A DNA stretch of 64,000 nt from an uncultured Bacteroidales bacterium (GCA_902776455.1 CACYQI010000001.1:1-64000); one strand, 5' to 3'. Counted from the first letter of the stretch, positions 1-8,589 are shown. Numbers and translations: made by a program. Notes: generated from the letters alone by a model not told the origin.

Positions 1-1
1 C

Positions 2-91
2 TCCTCCTACACCCTCTCGGAGACCGCACGTCCGCCTGCCTTCTCCTTCGAGAACGTCTTTAAGAGCCTTCAGATATATGGTAATCGCTGA
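2..91 (+). CDS. C-terminal end of an unidentified protein (partial)
   Basis: An open frame enters from the left edge and stops at TGA 89-91, giving 29 residues ending FKSLQIYGNR. The composition looks coding, and the frame closes before the inserted IS element begins at 111, so the stop is probably the natural one and not one created by the insertion. Too little is visible to name a family. The SLQIYGN tail faintly resembles a strand near the end of outer-membrane SusC/RagA proteins, but that is only a guess. Confidence 0.45.
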   Translation, partial: SSYTLSETARPPAFSFENVFKSLQIYGNR

Positions 92-157
92 ATAGTTACT
101 TGATTTTTTACTCAACTTTAGCATTTGATTCAAAAGCATAGTTTCTGGTACGAAAAA

Positions 158-235
158 AGCTAAGGAATATTTGGGGAAGTCCCCAAAAATCAGTACCTTT
201 GTAATAGCCAAAAAAAGATACTTCATTCCTTAGCT
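158..235 (+). promoter_or_regulatory. Long-range inverted repeat sequestering the transposase start
   Basis: AGCTAAGGAAT (158-168) is the exact complement of ATTCCTTAGCT (225-235), whose last base touches the ATG at 236. Transcripts entering from outside the IS would contain both arms and could pair over the translation start. Transcripts from the element's own promoter (start near 208) lack the left arm. This layout matches the read-through protection known for IS10-type elements; applying it here is inference. Confidence 0.6.
170..201 (+). promoter_or_regulatory. Transposase promoter
   Basis: TTTG at 170-173 and TACCTTTG at 194-201 match the Bacteroidota -33 and -7 boxes with 20 bp between them. 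Transcription would start near 208, about 28 nt before the ATG at 236. The -33 box lies in a perfect 7-bp hairpin, TTTGGGG-AAGT-CCCCAAA (170-187). Confidence 0.7.
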
Positions 236-1690
236 ATGTGCAAAGATACAACAATTTTCTCAGAATTACAGGAATTTTTCCTGCAAAATGATTCCCATCT
301 GGCAATAAATCGCATTTCCGACGTCATGAACAGCCTCAGACTGCATAAGAACAAGATAGGAATAGAGAAGGCGGAGAACTGTCAGTTCACCACCACTCAA
401 ATTCTACACCTGCTACTTCTGTTTCCTTTCTTTATGGTGAAGGATGCCTATAGTTTCTCGACTTCTGCACTTGGCCGTATTTTCCATCCCGAGAAAGACA
501 CGTTCTACCGTTTCATGCGCGACGACAATATCAACTGGCGAAACATCCTATACCTGCTCAATCTCCAGCTCATCAATCGTATTTCTTGCCGTGCCGACAA
601 CAAGGAATCGGTCAAGCCCGTATGTCTTGTCGCAGATGACACTGATCTTCCCAAGACCGGAATGCATATCGAGCTCATCGGTCGCATTCATTCTCACGTG
701 AAGAATATCAGCATACTCGGATTCAAGGGGCTGTTTCTGGCCCGTACGGATGGCAAGACGCAGACGGTTCTTGACTTCTCGCTGCATGGCGAGGAGGGGC
801 AGAACCCAGACAAGCCGCAAGGCATGACAAAGAAGCAGATACAGGAGCGTTACAGCCGTGATCGAGATGCGGGGAGCAATGGTCAGAAGAGAGTTGACGA
901 ATACAAGGTCGACAAACAGACGAGGCTTCGTGAGATGGTCACAAATGCCATCAGGCGAGGCATCCGTTTTGACTACCTGCTGGTTGACAGCTGGTTCACC
1001 TGCAAGGAGTTGGTACACTTCATCAAGCGCAGACGCATCAGATGTCACTTCCTCGGCATGATTAAGATGGGCAATACCAAATATGACACTGAGACGTATG
1101 GCGCCTTGACCGCAAAAGGATGCATTGACAAGTTGAAGAGGGTCAAGAAAGGAATACGCTACAGCAAGAGGCTGCACTGCTATTATGGAGAGATGGAAGT
1201 GACATTCGACGGCATGCCCGTCAAAGTGTTCTTCTGCCGCAGGGGAAAGCATGGCAATTGGAACGGACTGCTCACCACCGACACGGAGCTGGACTTCTTC
1301 AAAGCATACGAAATCTATGCCATGAGGTGGAGCATAGAAGTTAGCTTCGCAGAAATGAAGGGACTGCTTAATCTGGGGAAATCTCAGGCAAGGAACTTCA
1401 CAGAACAGATTGCCAGCATCTCACTTTGCATCTTGCAGTACAACATCCTTGGCTATGTCAAACGCTTCAATTCGTATGAGACCATTGGCGGCCTGTTTGC
1501 GCAGGTCACTTCGGGAACAATGGAACTGTCCATCGTGGAGAAGATATGGCTACTCATCATAGAGGTCGTTACTGCGATTGCAGAGCAGGTCTCCGCCGAT
1601 TACGATGAATTGATGAAGTCGGCCATCAATGGGAACAAGCACCTGAAGGTACTCTTCGAACCATATTTGATGGAAAAACAGATTGCATAA
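236..1690 (+). CDS. IS4-family DDE transposase
   Basis: The 484-residue protein would catalyse cut-and-paste movement of the surrounding element. Visible catalytic landmarks are VADDTDLPKTG (first Asp, about residue 133), LLVDSWF (second Asp, about residue 252) and YAMRWSIEVSFAEMK (about residues 361-375). The last fits the Y-(2)-R-(3)-E-(6)-K signature of IS4 transposases exactly. Length is usual for the family and no frameshift or stop interrupts it. The ATG at 236 directly follows the right arm of an inverted repeat that may hide it in read-through messages. It stops 3 bp before the right terminal repeat. Confidence 0.93.
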   Translation: MCKDTTIFSELQEFFLQNDSHLAINRISDVMNSLRLHKNKIGIEKAENCQFTTTQILHLLLLFPFFMVKDAYSFSTSALGRIFHPEKDTFYRFMRDDNINWRNILYLLNLQLINRISCRADNKESVKPVCLVADDTDLPKTGMHIELIGRIHSHVKNISILGFKGLFLARTDGKTQTVLDFSLHGEEGQNPDKPQGMTKKQIQERYSRDRDAGSNGQKRVDEYKVDKQTRLREMVTNAIRRGIRFDYLLVDSWFTCKELVHFIKRRRIRCHFLGMIKMGNTKYDTETYGALTAKGCIDKLKRVKKGIRYSKRLHCYYGEMEVTFDGMPVKVFFCRRGKHGNWNGLLTTDTELDFFKAYEIYAMRWSIEVSFAEMKGLLNLGKSQARNFTEQIASISLCILQYNILGYVKRFNSYETIGGLFAQVTSGTMELSIVEKIWLLIIEVVTAIAEQVSADYDELMKSAINGNKHLKVLFEPYLMEKQIA

Positions 1691-1718
1691 AAGTCAAATG
1701 CTAAAGTTGAGTTTTTTA

Positions 1719-2416
1719 CCTTATTAAATTTTTAAACTTTTAACCTTTAATTATAGCAGCGGATTAAACGGATTGACTACCGCACAAATAATTATGAATT
1801 ATGAATTAAGAATTATGAATTGAATAATGACCACAGATTCAGCTGATTAAACAGATTATTCTTTCAACAACGGATTTAGACGGATTAAACAGATTGATTT
1901 TTTACCTTATTAAATTTTTAAACTTTTAACCTTTAATTATAGCAGCGGATTAAACGGATTGGCTACCGCACAAATAATTATGAATTAAGAATTCTGAATT
2001 ATGAATTGATATAGGACCACAGATTCAGCTGATTAAACAGATAATAATTTCAACAACGGATTTAGACGGATTAAACAGATTGGCTACCGCACTAATAATT
2101 ATGAATTATGAATTAAGAATTATGAATTGAATAATGACCACAGATTAAGCTGATTAAACAGATTATAATTTCAACAACGGATTTAGACGGATTAAACAGA
2201 TTGGCTACCGCACTAATAATTATGAATTATGAATTATGAATTATGAATTGATATAGGACCACGGATTAAGCTGATTAAACAGATTATAATTTCAACAACG
2301 GATTTAACGGATTTAACGGATTGATTTTTTACCTTATTAATTTTTTAAACCTTTAACCTTTAATTATAGCAGCGGATTAAACGGATGGCTACCGCACAAG
2401 AATTAAGAATTATGAA
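1719..2416. repeat. Intergenic tandem repeat tract
   Basis: This stretch of about 700 bp holds no gene. It is built from two interleaved units: a block starting CAACAACGGATTTA (at 1865, 2051, 2172 and 2293, spaced 186, 121 and 121 bp), and a block containing GATTTTTTACCTTATTAA followed by TAATTATAGCAGCGGATTAA (near 1711, 1894 and 2321). Runs of GAATTATGAATT separate them. The left copy of the second block is interrupted by the IS. The tract runs up to the stop codon of the K+ channel gene. Confidence 0.85.
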
Positions 2417-3175
2417 TTAAGAATTGTGAACTCCTTCTCCTTCGCGTTCTTTTGTTTTGCGCAGTTCGTCCAAGTAGCTGGCGGTGATGATGCCTGAGGG
2501 CAAGGCAATGACTGCTACGCCGAAGAGCGACGAGAACATGCTGATGAGTCGTCCCAGGTTGGTGGCAGGGCAGAGGTCTCCGTATCCGACAGTAGTCAGC
2601 GTGACTGTTGACCAATAGAGAGCGTCGAAGAATGTATGGAATGTTTCCTGCCCTGTATGGGGGTTGATGCGCGGCTCGAAGTTGAACATCACCAGTGCCG
2701 TGACGAAGATATAGGTTGCTGCGAAGAGCAATACTGCCGTCAGCACTTTGCGCTCCTTCTGCAATACTTTTACGAAGAGGAATATCTGGTCGGAATAGCG
2801 AAGAGCTTTCAGCAGACGCAGAATCTTCATCATACGCAACGTACGCAGAAGCTTGAAGTTGCTGCCCAGAATCTGGAAGCTCGGCAATATCGAGAGCAGG
2901 TCGATTATGGCCCAAAAGCTATATGGATAGATGAAGAAGGAGTGAACTCCTCTGCCCAGCTTATAGTCGGCTGTTATCCATCGCAGAATGTAATCTATGA
3001 TGAATACCGTCGTCGTAAACACCTCAATATAGAAGAACGAAGGGTAGGTCTCCCAATACATGAGGGGTACGACGCTTAGGATGATGACACAAAACATGAA
3101 AATGTCGTAGATGTGGCTCCAAACATTGGAACCGTCATCCTTCTCTATAATCTCATATAACTGTTTGCGGGACAT
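2417..3175 (-). CDS. Voltage-gated-like potassium channel
   Basis: An inner-membrane ion channel of the six-helix type. The filter motif TTVGYGD sits near residue 192, and an arginine/lysine-spaced S4-like segment (LLRTLRMMKILRLLKALR) near residues 107-125; four hydrophobic segments precede the pore. Length (252 residues) suits a prokaryotic Kv-like subunit, which would act as a tetramer. I chose the ATG at 3175 (MSRKQLYEII). The frame extends to a GTG at 3205, but that extension is A/T repeat sequence (AATTTTGAATTTTT). The last codons (VHNS) also lie in GAATT repeat DNA, so the extreme C-terminus may have been altered by the repeat. No regulatory ligand domain is visible. Confidence 0.88.
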   Translation of the reverse strand: MSRKQLYEIIEKDDGSNVWSHIYDIFMFCVIILSVVPLMYWETYPSFFYIEVFTTTVFIIDYILRWITADYKLGRGVHSFFIYPYSFWAIIDLLSILPSFQILGSNFKLLRTLRMMKILRLLKALRYSDQIFLFVKVLQKERKVLTAVLLFAATYIFVTALVMFNFEPRINPHTGQETFHTFFDALYWSTVTLTTVGYGDLCPATNLGRLISMFSSLFGVAVIALPSGIITASYLDELRKTKEREGEGVHNS

Positions 3176-3419
3176 AATATGAAAGGTAAAAAATTCAAAA
3201 TTCACTTATAGTTAGGAAGAAAAAATGGAAGTTAATTCGCTTCGTTCATGGAAGTTAAAATGGACGATAGTTTTCTTGCTGACAAAAGTATTGTCCTGCA
3301 CGGAGTGCTTAACTCCCTGCTGGCAAAGCTTGCCGAAGAACTCACGTTAATTCTTATTTCTTAATTCTTATCTGGGGGGAATAAATCGTAAATTGTAAAT
3401 CGTCAAATCGTAAATGCTT

Positions 3420-4841
3420 TTATCTCCAGCCTTCGAGGTCGGCTTCCGGGAAGAGGTCAGGATTGAAGACTGGCTTCTCTTCGCCTGCTTTGCGCTGTTC
3501 GCGGAAGTCCTGCAAGAGGCGGAAGGCATAGCGGCTCAGCGAAAGGACGGCGATGAGGTTGGTGATGGTCATCAAGGCCATGGCGAGGTCCACGATGCTC
3601 CATGCCTGCTGCAACGACATGAAGCCGCCCAGCAGCACTACGATGCCGCTCAGACAGCGGAACAGCACAACGGCCCACGACTTGTTACAGATGTAGCGGA
3701 CGTTGGTCTCGCCGTAGAAGTAGTTGGCGATGATGGTGGAGTAGGCAAACAGGAAGATGGCAGCCAGGAGGAACCAGCTTCCGAAGCTTCCCAAGTGGTG
3801 CTCCATAGCATGACTGGTGAGGATGATGCCGTCGCTGCCGTCGGTATAAAGGCCGCTCAGCAGGATGATGAAGGCCGTGCAGGTGCAGATGACGAGCGTA
3901 TCGGTGAAGACACCGAAGCTTTGCAACAAACCTTGATAGACGGGATGGGGAATGGTGGCTGTAGCGGCTGCATTGGGCGCACTTCCCTCGCCCGCTTCGT
4001 TGGAGAAGAGGCCGCGCTTCACGCCCTGCATCACGGCTATGCCAACGGCTCCGCCCGCCGCTTGCTCCCAACCGAAAGCACTCCGCACGATTAGGCTCAG
4101 CATGGCGGGTATCTGCGACACATTCGCCATGAGGATGTAGAGGGCGAGCAGGATGTAGCCGAAGGCCATGAAGGGAACGATTATCGCACAGAAGCGGGCT
4201 ATGCGATGGATGCCGCCGAAGATGATGGCGAGCGTCAGCAATGCCAGTCCAGCAGCCACATAGGGCATGGGAACATGGAAGGCGTGGGAGATAGCGTCGC
4301 AAAGCGTGTTGCTCTGCACAATCTGGTTGGAAAGGCCGAAGCCGTAGATGATGAGGCAGGCAAACAGCACGCCCATCCACGGCCGCTTCAAGCCGAACTT
4401 CATGTAGTAGGCAGGTCCGCCGTAGAAAGTCTCTTTGCCGCGCCGCTTGAAGAGCTGTGCCAACGTGGCTTCCATGAAGGCTGTGCTTGCTCCCAGCAAA
4501 GCCATCACCCACATCCAGAACACGGCTCCCGGACCGCCCACGAAGATAGCACTTGCCACGCCAGCCAAGTTACCTGTGCCCACTCTCGACGAGAGGCTGA
4601 TGGCAAAGGCTTGGAAGGAAGTAATCTTCCGTCTGCCAATGCTCTCAATGGGTTCGTTGCCGGGGCTGAAAAGATTCTTAATCATTGTGGGCAGCATCGT
4701 GAACTGCACGGCCCGAAGGTTCCAGGTGAAGAAGAGCGCACAGCCCACAAGCATCGTAATGACCACGTAGGTCCAAAGCCAGTCGCTAATCGACGTGATT
4801 AGGTCGAACTTTATAAATTCAAGATTCAAGATGTATTCCAT
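3420..4841 (-). CDS. AGCS-family sodium:alanine/glycine symporter
   Basis: A 473-residue inner-membrane transporter importing small neutral amino acids with sodium. Family motifs are clear: RVGTGNLAGVASAIFVGGPGAVFW (quoted as RVGTGNLAGVA then FVGGPGAVFW), GGPAYYMKFGL, and RGLFSNEAGEGSAPNAAA, followed by many hydrophobic helices. Length is normal. GGAG lies about 15 nt before the ATG, unusual for this phylum. No promoter is seen directly upstream. The nearest box is at 5074-5081, beyond a 49-codon ORF, so the symporter may be the second gene of a short transcript. Confidence 0.92.
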   Translation of the reverse strand: MEYILNLEFIKFDLITSISDWLWTYVVITMLVGCALFFTWNLRAVQFTMLPTMIKNLFSPGNEPIESIGRRKITSFQAFAISLSSRVGTGNLAGVASAIFVGGPGAVFWMWVMALLGASTAFMEATLAQLFKRRGKETFYGGPAYYMKFGLKRPWMGVLFACLIIYGFGLSNQIVQSNTLCDAISHAFHVPMPYVAAGLALLTLAIIFGGIHRIARFCAIIVPFMAFGYILLALYILMANVSQIPAMLSLIVRSAFGWEQAAGGAVGIAVMQGVKRGLFSNEAGEGSAPNAAATATIPHPVYQGLLQSFGVFTDTLVICTCTAFIILLSGLYTDGSDGIILTSHAMEHHLGSFGSWFLLAAIFLFAYSTIIANYFYGETNVRYICNKSWAVVLFRCLSGIVVLLGGFMSLQQAWSIVDLAMALMTITNLIAVLSLSRYAFRLLQDFREQRKAGEEKPVFNPDLFPEADLEGWR

Positions 4842-4881
4842 ATCAACTCAAAGAGAACTCCGACGATAAAGGTATTCGTTG

Positions 4882-5031
4882 TTATACTGCCACACCTGTT
4901 CGCATCACTTCGCGATAGATGGGCGAGTCTTCGCCGCTTTCAAGAAGGATTGGTTCAAGGTAACAACTGATGTCGCGGGTGGCTCGGTCTATTGGCTCGC
5001 TAACTTTTCCTTTAAGCTTTGGAGTATCCAT
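4882..5031 (-). CDS. Predicted 49-residue small protein upstream of the symporter
   Basis: Reading the minus strand between the symporter and the next gene gives an ATG at 5031 and a TAA at 4882-4884. The protein begins MDTPKLKGKVSEPIDRATR and ends REVMRTGVAV. It has no hydrophobic segment, a mix of charged and polar residues, and codon use like the neighbouring genes. A TACCTTTG promoter box lies 43 bp upstream and the symporter starts 40 bp downstream, so the arrangement is promoter, small ORF, symporter. It could be a small regulatory or accessory protein, or a leader peptide. I do not recognise a family. Confidence 0.55.
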   Translation of the reverse strand: MDTPKLKGKVSEPIDRATRDISCYLEPILLESGEDSPIYREVMRTGVAV

Positions 5032-5073
5032 GCGTGCATTTGTTTGGTGAATCGTTTTGTTTGTTTACGAGGG

Positions 5074-5081
5074 CAAAGGTA
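5074..5081 (-). promoter_or_regulatory. -7 box for the small ORF and symporter
   Basis: TACCTTTG on the minus strand. Transcription would begin about 6-7 bp downstream, roughly 35 nt before the small ORF start. No good -33 TTTG is present at the expected distance. Confidence 0.5.
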
Positions 5082-5143
5082 CGAAAAAGAAATGAAGAAC
5101 GATGAATGAAGGATGAAGAATTATTCTCACAGTCGCTATTTTT

Positions 5144-8100
5144 TTAATTCTTTCCTTCCATAATCACTACGGCTTCCTTCTTGCAGCCATCGACCATGAT
5201 GTTGAGGGGAGCAGGCAGGCGGACGTGGCGGACGTGCTCTGTTTCCTGCTCGGCTGGCAGCGCGTCGAGGATGTCCTGCCGATAGATGCCGTCGCCTCGG
5301 AAGTCGTTGATGGTGAGGTAGCAGACGCCAAGCGACGTGAGATTCTGGAAGAAATGCGTACCTTGGCTGGGATCGACTTGGAAGCTGTTCAGTCCTGCCT
5401 CAACGATGACTTGTGCAGCGCTGATGTGACTCCACTTCACGGGAATGCCGAGCCACGGGTCGCTGCTCCCCCAACGGCCGGGACCGATGAGGAGGTAGGA
5501 AGGACTACCAGCCCCTTCCTGCTCCCCCTTTGGGGGAGTGTCCAAGCTGCGAGTCTCTTTGCTTTTGAAGCACTCCTCCAAAGGGGGAGCGGGGAGGGGG
5601 CTGACTGGGACTATGGGCTGGTTTAGGATCTTTCTGTTTATCTGCTCTATCTCTTCGGCGATGGCCGGGTTGTTGGCAGGAGAGTAGTTTTCCGTCTTCA
5701 CGTAAACGATGTCCTGTATGTCGCTAAAGATGCCGTGACCTATGGCGTTGTGGGAGCGCAGGAGGCACTTCTCGTCGGGAATGGTCGTGAGGTCTTCGTC
5801 CAGCTCCATGCGGTTATCAACCATCGGACGTATCTGCAGGAGGCGGAACTCGCCGGTGCGGTCGGCATGAAGGTTGACGGCGAACTCTATCTCGACGGGG
5901 CGTTTCATCTCTTCCTGTCCGTACTTCAAGACTTTCCGCATCAGTTCGGGCAGAGGGAAGATGTCGTTCTGCAGGACGCCCGCAAAGGAGATAATCTTGC
6001 GGTTGCGTCCTTCGTAGAAGCCATCATAGATGCATTGGTCGAAGGGGTCGTAGGTGGAGCAAATCCAACGGAGCGTGCCGTCGGCTTCTGCTTCGCGGAC
6101 AGGCACTTTGATGAGATTGAAGCCATCGTTGACGCTCATTGTTGCAGCCTCCTCCGAGTTGCTTTCCGAGGGGAGGGCAAGGAAGTGGGTCTGAGTGTCG
6201 CGAAGTGCAATCTCCATCTCGCTCATCTGCAGAATCTGATGGGGATGTGCGGGGCAGACGCGCAAGCAGGTGCCGCCATCGACGATGTACTTGCCGAGGC
6301 CCATTGCCAACGAGACGGTTCCCTCCTCGGCCTTCTCGTCGCCGATGGGGTAATAGTTGATGCTGCGAGCTACGCCGCTGATGACGGGATAGAACCTGCC
6401 GTTGTGCTCTTCGCCCACCACTTCCTGCAGGATGACGGCCATCTTCTCCTGGTCGATGACGTTGCTCGTGGCCGTCATGTAGTCCTTGCTGCTGCGGTAG
6501 AAGACGCTGGCATAGACGGCTTTGATGGCTTCGGAAAGCATGGAGAGACGCTCATAGCGGTCGTGGGCTGAGGGAATCATATAGGTACTATAGACGCCTG
6601 CGAAGGGCTGATAGTGCGAGTCCTCGAGCAGACTGCTGGAGCGTATGGCGATGGGGCCGTCCACGACGTCGAGGAAGGCTTCGAGGTCGCCTACGAGCCG
6701 CATGGGAAGGCGAGCGCGGAGGAAGTGATTGAGTATCTCTTCGTCGGGATAGTCGCTGAGGGCAACCTGATAGAGGTCGTTGGTGTCCATGAACTCGTCG
6801 AAGATGTCGGTACAGAGCACGACGGTCTTGGGGATGCTGACGGTAACGCCGTCGCGCTCGTTGAGGTCGGTGTGGCGCCCCAGCAAATGGTCGATGAAGG
6901 CAAGGCCGCGTCCTTTACCTCCAAGGCTTCCGTCGCCGATGCGGGCGAAATTGCTGTACTGGTCGAAGCGTTCTCGCTGGAAGACGGCCACGACGCCCTG
7001 GTTCTTCATCCTTCGGTAGGCTACGATGGCGTCGAGGATGATGGCGCGATGGGCATCGACGTCCTGCAGGCTTTCCCAAGTGATGCGCTTGAGGAACTCA
7101 GATATAGGAAAGAGCGCGCGCGAGGCAAGCCAGCGGCTCACGTTGTTGTGGGAGATGTGGTAGAGCAGACTGCGCGTAGGCAACGTCATGATGTTGTCTT
7201 GTAGGTCCTTGAGGTTGTGCAGTCGTGCCACTTCCTGCTTCGTGTCGGGGTCGCGGAAGATGAAGTCGCCGAAGCCGAAGTAGTCGCGCAGGTGGTCGCG
7301 CAAGTCAACGTCCATCTTCTTGGAGTTCTTGTCGATGAAGCTTGCTTGGCAAAGTTTGGCGAGCCGGGCTTTGTCGGTCTCGTTCGAATCGAGGATGAGG
7401 GGGACGTAGGGGTCGCGTGCCCTGATGGCGCTGAGGAGCTTGAAGCCGGCCTCTTCGTCCTTTTCTCCTCCGGCCGTCATGGGAAAGCGGCAGTCGCTGA
7501 TGACGCCCAGCGTGTTGTCGGCAAAGCGGTTGTAGAGCAGCCAAGCCTCTTCGTAGTTGCGGGCGAGCACTATCTTCGGACGGCCACGCATGCGTAGCAT
7601 CTCGAGGCTCGTGTTGAGGGCTTCGGTGGCGAACTCGAGGCTCTGCTGTAGGACGAACTTGTAGAGCGTGGGCAGGATGCTGGAGTAGAAGCGTATGCTG
7701 TCCTCGACGACGAGCAGCATCTGCACGCCGGCCGACCGTATGTCGTGCTCCAGGTTCATGCGGTCCTCCATGAGCTTGATGATGGAGAGCAGCAGTTCGG
7801 TGTTTCCGAGCCAGCAGAAGACGTACTCGAAGGCGCTGAGGTCTTCGTTCTGCATGCGGCGGGTGATGCCGTGGCTGAAGGGTGTGAGCACCACGATAGG
7901 TATGGCTGGATAGTCGAGCTTTATGTCGCGGGCGATGTCGAACACGGAGTTGTCCTCGGCAGCAGGCATACAGATGACGAGGTTAATCTGTCCGCCGGCC
8001 ATCGTTTCCTTGGCTTCTTCGCGACTGTGCACTTGCAGGAATCGCGGCGGGAAGCGTAGTCCCAAGCGGGCATACTCAGAGAAAATCTTCTCATCCACGC

Positions 8101-8206
8101 GTCCGTCGTCCTCCAGCATGAAGGCGTCGTAGGGATTGGCTATGAGCAGAACGTTGTAAACCCGATTGAGCATCAGGTCAACGAAGGAGGTATCTTTCAG
8201 AGTCAT
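5144..8206 (-). CDS. PEP-synthase/pyruvate-phosphate-dikinase-like protein with receiver-like N-terminus
   Basis: A 1020-residue cytosolic protein. The first 300 or so residues (YNVLLIANPYDAFMLEDD; later LLVVEDSIRFYSSIL) resemble degenerate response-regulator receiver folds. Around residue 427 GSLGGKGRGLAF begins a PEP/pyruvate-binding ATP-grasp domain, with AIRSSSLLEDS near 520. The end (YLLIGPGRWGSSDPWLG; SQGTHFFQNLTSLGV) is typical of a Bacteroidota family annotated as phosphoenolpyruvate synthase. I see no canonical phosphohistidine and PEP-cleaving half, so true PEP synthase activity is unproven. Residues about 869-900 are a low-complexity segment encoded by an inserted palindromic repeat. 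A candidate promoter lies 350 bp upstream, behind repeat DNA. Confidence 0.8.
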   Translation of the reverse strand: MTLKDTSFVDLMLNRVYNVLLIANPYDAFMLEDDGRVDEKIFSEYARLGLRFPPRFLQVHSREEAKETMAGGQINLVICMPAAEDNSVFDIARDIKLDYPAIPIVVLTPFSHGITRRMQNEDLSAFEYVFCWLGNTELLLSIIKLMEDRMNLEHDIRSAGVQMLLVVEDSIRFYSSILPTLYKFVLQQSLEFATEALNTSLEMLRMRGRPKIVLARNYEEAWLLYNRFADNTLGVISDCRFPMTAGGEKDEEAGFKLLSAIRARDPYVPLILDSNETDKARLAKLCQASFIDKNSKKMDVDLRDHLRDYFGFGDFIFRDPDTKQEVARLHNLKDLQDNIMTLPTRSLLYHISHNNVSRWLASRALFPISEFLKRITWESLQDVDAHRAIILDAIVAYRRMKNQGVVAVFQRERFDQYSNFARIGDGSLGGKGRGLAFIDHLLGRHTDLNERDGVTVSIPKTVVLCTDIFDEFMDTNDLYQVALSDYPDEEILNHFLRARLPMRLVGDLEAFLDVVDGPIAIRSSSLLEDSHYQPFAGVYSTYMIPSAHDRYERLSMLSEAIKAVYASVFYRSSKDYMTATSNVIDQEKMAVILQEVVGEEHNGRFYPVISGVARSINYYPIGDEKAEEGTVSLAMGLGKYIVDGGTCLRVCPAHPHQILQMSEMEIALRDTQTHFLALPSESNSEEAATMSVNDGFNLIKVPVREAEADGTLRWICSTYDPFDQCIYDGFYEGRNRKIISFAGVLQNDIFPLPELMRKVLKYGQEEMKRPVEIEFAVNLHADRTGEFRLLQIRPMVDNRMELDEDLTTIPDEKCLLRSHNAIGHGIFSDIQDIVYVKTENYSPANNPAIAEEIEQINRKILNQPIVPVSPLPAPPLEECFKSKETRSLDTPPKGEQEGAGSPSYLLIGPGRWGSSDPWLGIPVKWSHISAAQVIVEAGLNSFQVDPSQGTHFFQNLTSLGVCYLTINDFRGDGIYRQDILDALPAEQETEHVRHVRLPAPLNIMVDGCKKEAVVIMEGKN
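5509..5603. repeat. Palindromic repeat inserted inside a coding region
   Basis: A 95-bp inverted repeat with arms of about 25 bp (5509-5533 and 5578-5603). The left arm holds CTCCCCCTTTGG and the right CCAAAGGGGGAG; outer ends are CAGCCCC and GGGGCTG. It lies in frame in the PEP-synthase-like gene and encodes a segment rich in P, E, K and S between two conserved family blocks. The same C/G-rich words occur between genes elsewhere. Confidence 0.8.
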
Positions 8207-8220
8207 CTATGCATTTACCA

Positions 8221-8500
8221 TTTAATCATTTACCATTTACCATTTGTTCCCCCTAAAGGGGGTTAGGGGGTCCTTACCATTTACCATTTGTTCCCCCTAA
8301 AGGGGGTCAGGGGGTCCTTACCATTTACCATTTGTTCCCCCTAAAGGGGGTTAGGGGGTCCTTACCATTTACCATTTATTCCACTCTCTAAGAGAGAGGT
8401 TGGGGGTTAGAGGTTAGAGGAATGTTCTGGATGCTAATTAGGGGCCGAAAGTATTCTCTAACCACTAACCGCTAACCGCTAACCTCTTAATATACTCACT
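8221..8500. repeat. Repeat-filled leader: three 44-bp units plus TAACC-type repeats
   Basis: Three tandem units start near 8247, 8291 and 8335. Each holds TTCCCCCTAAAGGGGG, then TTAGGGGGTCC and TTACCATTTACCATTTG, with a period of 44 bp. From about 8400 to 8490 there are complementary GGTTAGAGGTTAG and CTAACCACTAACC words. No gene is present. If the minus-strand promoter at 8557-8589 is used, all of this is the untranslated leader of the PEP-synthase-like gene. Confidence 0.8.
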
Positions 8501-8556
8501 TCCCCCTTCCCTTTAGGGGAGGGCTGGGGAGAGGCTGAGAAAAGGCTTTAACTGCG

Positions 8557-8589
8557 CAAAGATACAATTTTTTACCGGCATTTCGGCAA
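8557..8589 (-). promoter_or_regulatory. Promoter for the PEP-synthase-like gene
   Basis: On the minus strand TTG (8587-8589) and TATCTTTG (8557-8564) are separated by 22 bp. The start would be near 8550, giving a leader of about 345 nt that crosses the repeat tract. Between this promoter and the next array (8590-8720) I see nothing further. Confidence 0.5.

Larger units (their letters stand above)
111..1711 (+). mobile_element. IS4-family insertion sequence, apparently intact
   Basis: The element is bounded by perfect 18-bp terminal inverted repeats, CTCAACTTTAGCATTTGA at 111-128 and its complement at 1694-1711. It holds one transposase gene. TTTTTTA lies directly outside both ends (104-110 and 1712-1718), consistent with a 7-bp target duplication, although the run of T makes the exact length uncertain. 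Right of the element the sequence continues as a dispersed A/T-rich repeat that also occurs uninterrupted near 1894 and 2321, so the IS landed inside repeat DNA. With intact ends and an intact gene it may still be mobile. Confidence 0.9.

Noticed and set aside
548-1252. Long minus-strand frame inside the transposase gene
   Set aside because: Antisense shadow of a gene with clear catalytic motifs.
4842-5073. Glycine or other riboswitch in the symporter leader
   Set aside because: No conserved aptamer core was seen, and the space is largely taken by a plausible small ORF.
4879-5109. 76-residue plus-strand frame in the symporter leader
   Set aside because: It runs antisense to the better-supported 49-codon ORF and crosses the minus-strand promoter box.
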